This document shows positions 5,958 to 7,569 of a stretch of 7,569 nt of DNA, piece after piece. Both the position numbers and the translations under genes were made by a program. Below the pieces are notes generated by a model that was not told where the DNA came from, did no database searches, and saw only the letters and a list, made by a program, of their open reading frames with translations. This DNA comes from Bacteroidales bacterium (lineage in GTDB: Bacteria > Bacteroidota > Bacteroidia > Bacteroidales > Muribaculaceae): contig SFOK01000089.1 in the NCBI GenBank assembly GCA_004552395.1, positions 1 through 7,569 on the forward strand, in the 5' to 3' direction. The first letter of the stretch is position 1; each line of letters begins with the position of its first letter.

Positions 5958-7490
5958 GGGATCCGCAGAATCAGCGGGTTTTGCGGGCGCGGGCGCCGCA
6001 GGTTTGGCAGGGGCCATCAGGGGATCGCGGCCGATGCTGCGGTACGATTCCATATCTTTCATAAACGGATACGGCAGACCGTACACAAGATTCGGATCGC
6101 TGCTTGCCTCCAGATATCCTTCGTTGACAGTGTCTCGTCCCGACGGATTCTCGAAGACGTAGAGCGAGAAACGGGGCATCATAAGCGCGATATGCTCGAA
6201 TATACCCGACTGAATAGCCTCGTAGGAAGCCCAGGCCGATGTGTTGGTGAAGCAATATACCTGCAGCGGAATACCGGCCGCCGTCTGCTGAGCCGTCTTG
6301 ATGAAGCAGATGTCCCGGTGTGAGATATTCTCGTTCCGGTCCAGATAGAGTTTAAGATAGGCACGGAAGAGGCCGAGGTTGGTCTCAATGGTACCGTCCA
6401 CGAGCTTTTCGCTGTTGAACACATTCTGAACCTTACCTTCCGCCGCCTGTCGTTGTTTGGCCTCTATGTAATCCTTAAGCAGCGGGATCGACTTGAGCTC
6501 CTCGAGCTCGCTTTCGGAAAGCGCCCTCACACTGTCGGCATCAATATAGTACAACCGCTGAATCTGACGGGTATTGCTGTCGGACATGTTGCGATAGTTG
6601 GTGAACGACTGCGACACAAGAGTATAGGGAGGAACCGTTGTAATGGTCTTGTCCCAGTTGAGTACCTTTACCGAAGTGAGATTCACCTCAGTAACTGTGC
6701 CGTTGGCGTTGGTGCCACCGACCACAATCCAGTCGCCTTCGCGCAGCATGTCATTCTCCGCAAGCTGGACACCGGCCACAAGGCCGAGAATCGAGTCCTT
6801 GAACACCAGCATGAGCACGGCGGCAAAAGCGCCCAGACCGGCAAGGAGCGTCGCCGGCGATTTGTTGATCAGGATGCACACAATCACTATCACCGCCATG
6901 ATCCACACACAAGTGCGCACCACCTGCACTATACCTTGAAGCGGCAGACGCTTTTTATTTTCGCGGGAGTCGATATGAATCCATATCACCACAACCAGAG
7001 CGTTGATTGTCATCGCCGTGACTATTGCTATATATATCCATACACTCTTATAAAGCAGCGTAATGAGTAAAGACTCGTTTGCGAAAGCAAACTGCATGAG
7101 CAGCAAAATCACTAAAGGAGGAATAAGGCGGCTGCACTTATTGAAGAAGTTGGCCCTGCGCATCTCCAGAAGCACAGGGTTGGACGAGTGGCGGCTTATC
7201 TTGTCGACGAGAAATATCAGTATCCATTTCACCATAGCGCCGATCAGGAAAGCTACCACAATCACCGTCACCACATACAGGAAAGTGACCATGTTTGGAT
7301 TATGGTCGAGTCCGAACAGCTGAAGTATAAATTTCACGAGGTCCATGAGTGCCGTAGCTATAAAATGCGTGCTCTCGTTGGCTATTTTCGGGAGCTCTAT
7401 GCTGGTTTCGAACGAGCCTGTGGCGCCATGGCCTTCGGCTGTACCGGCTGTAGCCGAAGCCGTGAGCAAGATTGTATTCAGTGATAGCAT
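5943..7490 (-). CDS. YbdG-like mechanosensitive ion channel (MscS family)
   Basis: Numbered from the ATG at 7490 this is a 515-aa inner-membrane protein. MscS-family channels open under membrane tension and release solutes during hypo-osmotic shock. Hydrophobic segments lie at about 68-95, 122-138, 141-172 and 189-209, followed by the pore-lining helix at about 211-241 with the Gly/Ala-rich GLGAFAAVLMLVFKDSILG (218-236). A beta domain (about 242-302) includes NDMLREGDWIVV (246-257) and NWDKTITTVP (278-287). A cytosolic alpha/beta domain ends with FTNT (414-417) and YEAIQSGIFEHI (423-434). This layout matches E. coli YbdG more than the short MscS, by memory. A 60-residue tail (about 455-515) beyond the usual end finishes in Pro/Ala/Lys-rich sequence. 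The reading frame extends to an ATG at 7550, but those 20 residues (Arg/Gly/Cys-rich) look unlike a channel N-terminus; if used they would supply a basic n-region before the hydrophobic 1-17. The gene is convergent with the DUF4491 operon. Confidence 0.92.
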   Translation of the reverse strand: MLSLNTILLTASATAGTAEGHGATGSFETSIELPKIANESTHFIATALMDLVKFILQLFGLDHNPNMVTFLYVVTVIVVAFLIGAMVKWILIFLVDKISRHSSNPVLLEMRRANFFNKCSRLIPPLVILLLMQFAFANESLLITLLYKSVWIYIAIVTAMTINALVVVIWIHIDSRENKKRLPLQGIVQVVRTCVWIMAVIVIVCILINKSPATLLAGLGAFAAVLMLVFKDSILGLVAGVQLAENDMLREGDWIVVGGTNANGTVTEVNLTSVKVLNWDKTITTVPPYTLVSQSFTNYRNMSDSNTRQIQRLYYIDADSVRALSESELEELKSIPLLKDYIEAKQRQAAEGKVQNVFNSEKLVDGTIETNLGLFRAYLKLYLDRNENISHRDICFIKTAQQTAAGIPLQVYCFTNTSAWASYEAIQSGIFEHIALMMPRFSLYVFENPSGRDTVNEGYLEASSDPNLVYGLPYPFMKDMESYRSIGRDPLMAPAKPAAPAPAKPADSADPAAKN

Positions 7491-7569
7491 ATTTCTACTT
7501 CCGGAATGAAGAATGGTACATACACAGCCTCCGCCTCGTCTTCTTTGCACCGACGGATCTTTAGATAAT
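7491..7569. other. Upstream region of the channel gene, cut by the window end
   Basis: Read on the minus strand, no exact TAnnTTTG box or Shine-Dalgarno precedes the ATG at 7490, so the promoter lies beyond the edge or is weak. A small palindrome ATCTTTAGAT is present at 7557-7566. On the plus strand a TTCTTTG (7541-7547) only partly resembles a -7 box and cannot be assigned. Confidence 0.35.

Noticed and set aside
7491..7550. Upstream ATG of the channel gene at 7550
   Set aside because: The extra 20 residues are Arg/Gly/Cys-rich and unlike family N-termini; the ATG at 7490 gives a cleaner start. It is kept only as an alternative.

Overview
The window looks like ordinary chromosome of a member of the order Bacteroidales, plausibly a Muribaculaceae-type gut commensal (the family is a guess from protein style and fairly GC-rich coding DNA). 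Three things point there. None of the five starts has a clear Shine-Dalgarno sequence. Two -7 boxes match the Bacteroidetes pattern TAnnTTTG (TAACTTTG and TAGCTTTG). Two of the genes belong to families seen mainly in Bacteroidetes: a HU-CCDC81/SPOR protein and a DUF4491 protein. I see no rRNA, tRNA, insertion sequence, CRISPR array or phage gene.

Layout from left to right. Bases 1-245 are non-coding: a nested inverted repeat (1-86), a 9-nt tandem repeat (124-168) and a strong intrinsic terminator on the minus strand (175-219) for the following gene. Bases 246-2852 (minus) encode the ClpB disaggregase. A 426-bp divergent intergenic region (2853-3278) separates it from a plus-strand gene for an exported TPR protein (3279-4166), whose -7 box lies so close to the ATG that the mRNA may be leaderless or nearly so. 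The stop codon of the TPR gene lies in the first of four 13-nt tandem repeats, followed by a 33-nt imperfect duplication and a T-rich probable terminator. A good sigma-ABfr-type promoter (4388-4418) then drives a two-gene operon: a membrane-anchored HU-CCDC81/SPOR protein (4497-5537) and, 12 bp later, a small DUF4491 membrane protein (5550-5921). The operon converges, with only 21 bp between stop codons, on a minus-strand gene for a YbdG-like mechanosensitive channel (5943-7490).

The theme is envelope and stress housekeeping: protein disaggregation in the cytosol, an exported repeat scaffold, a protein joining a HU-like fold to a peptidoglycan-binding SPOR domain, a small integral membrane protein of unknown role, and an osmotic-stress channel. 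The least explained part is the HU-CCDC81/SPOR plus DUF4491 pair. The other notable signals are short: direct repeats and palindromes at gene ends and promoters. I found no convincing evidence of a wholly new multi-gene system.
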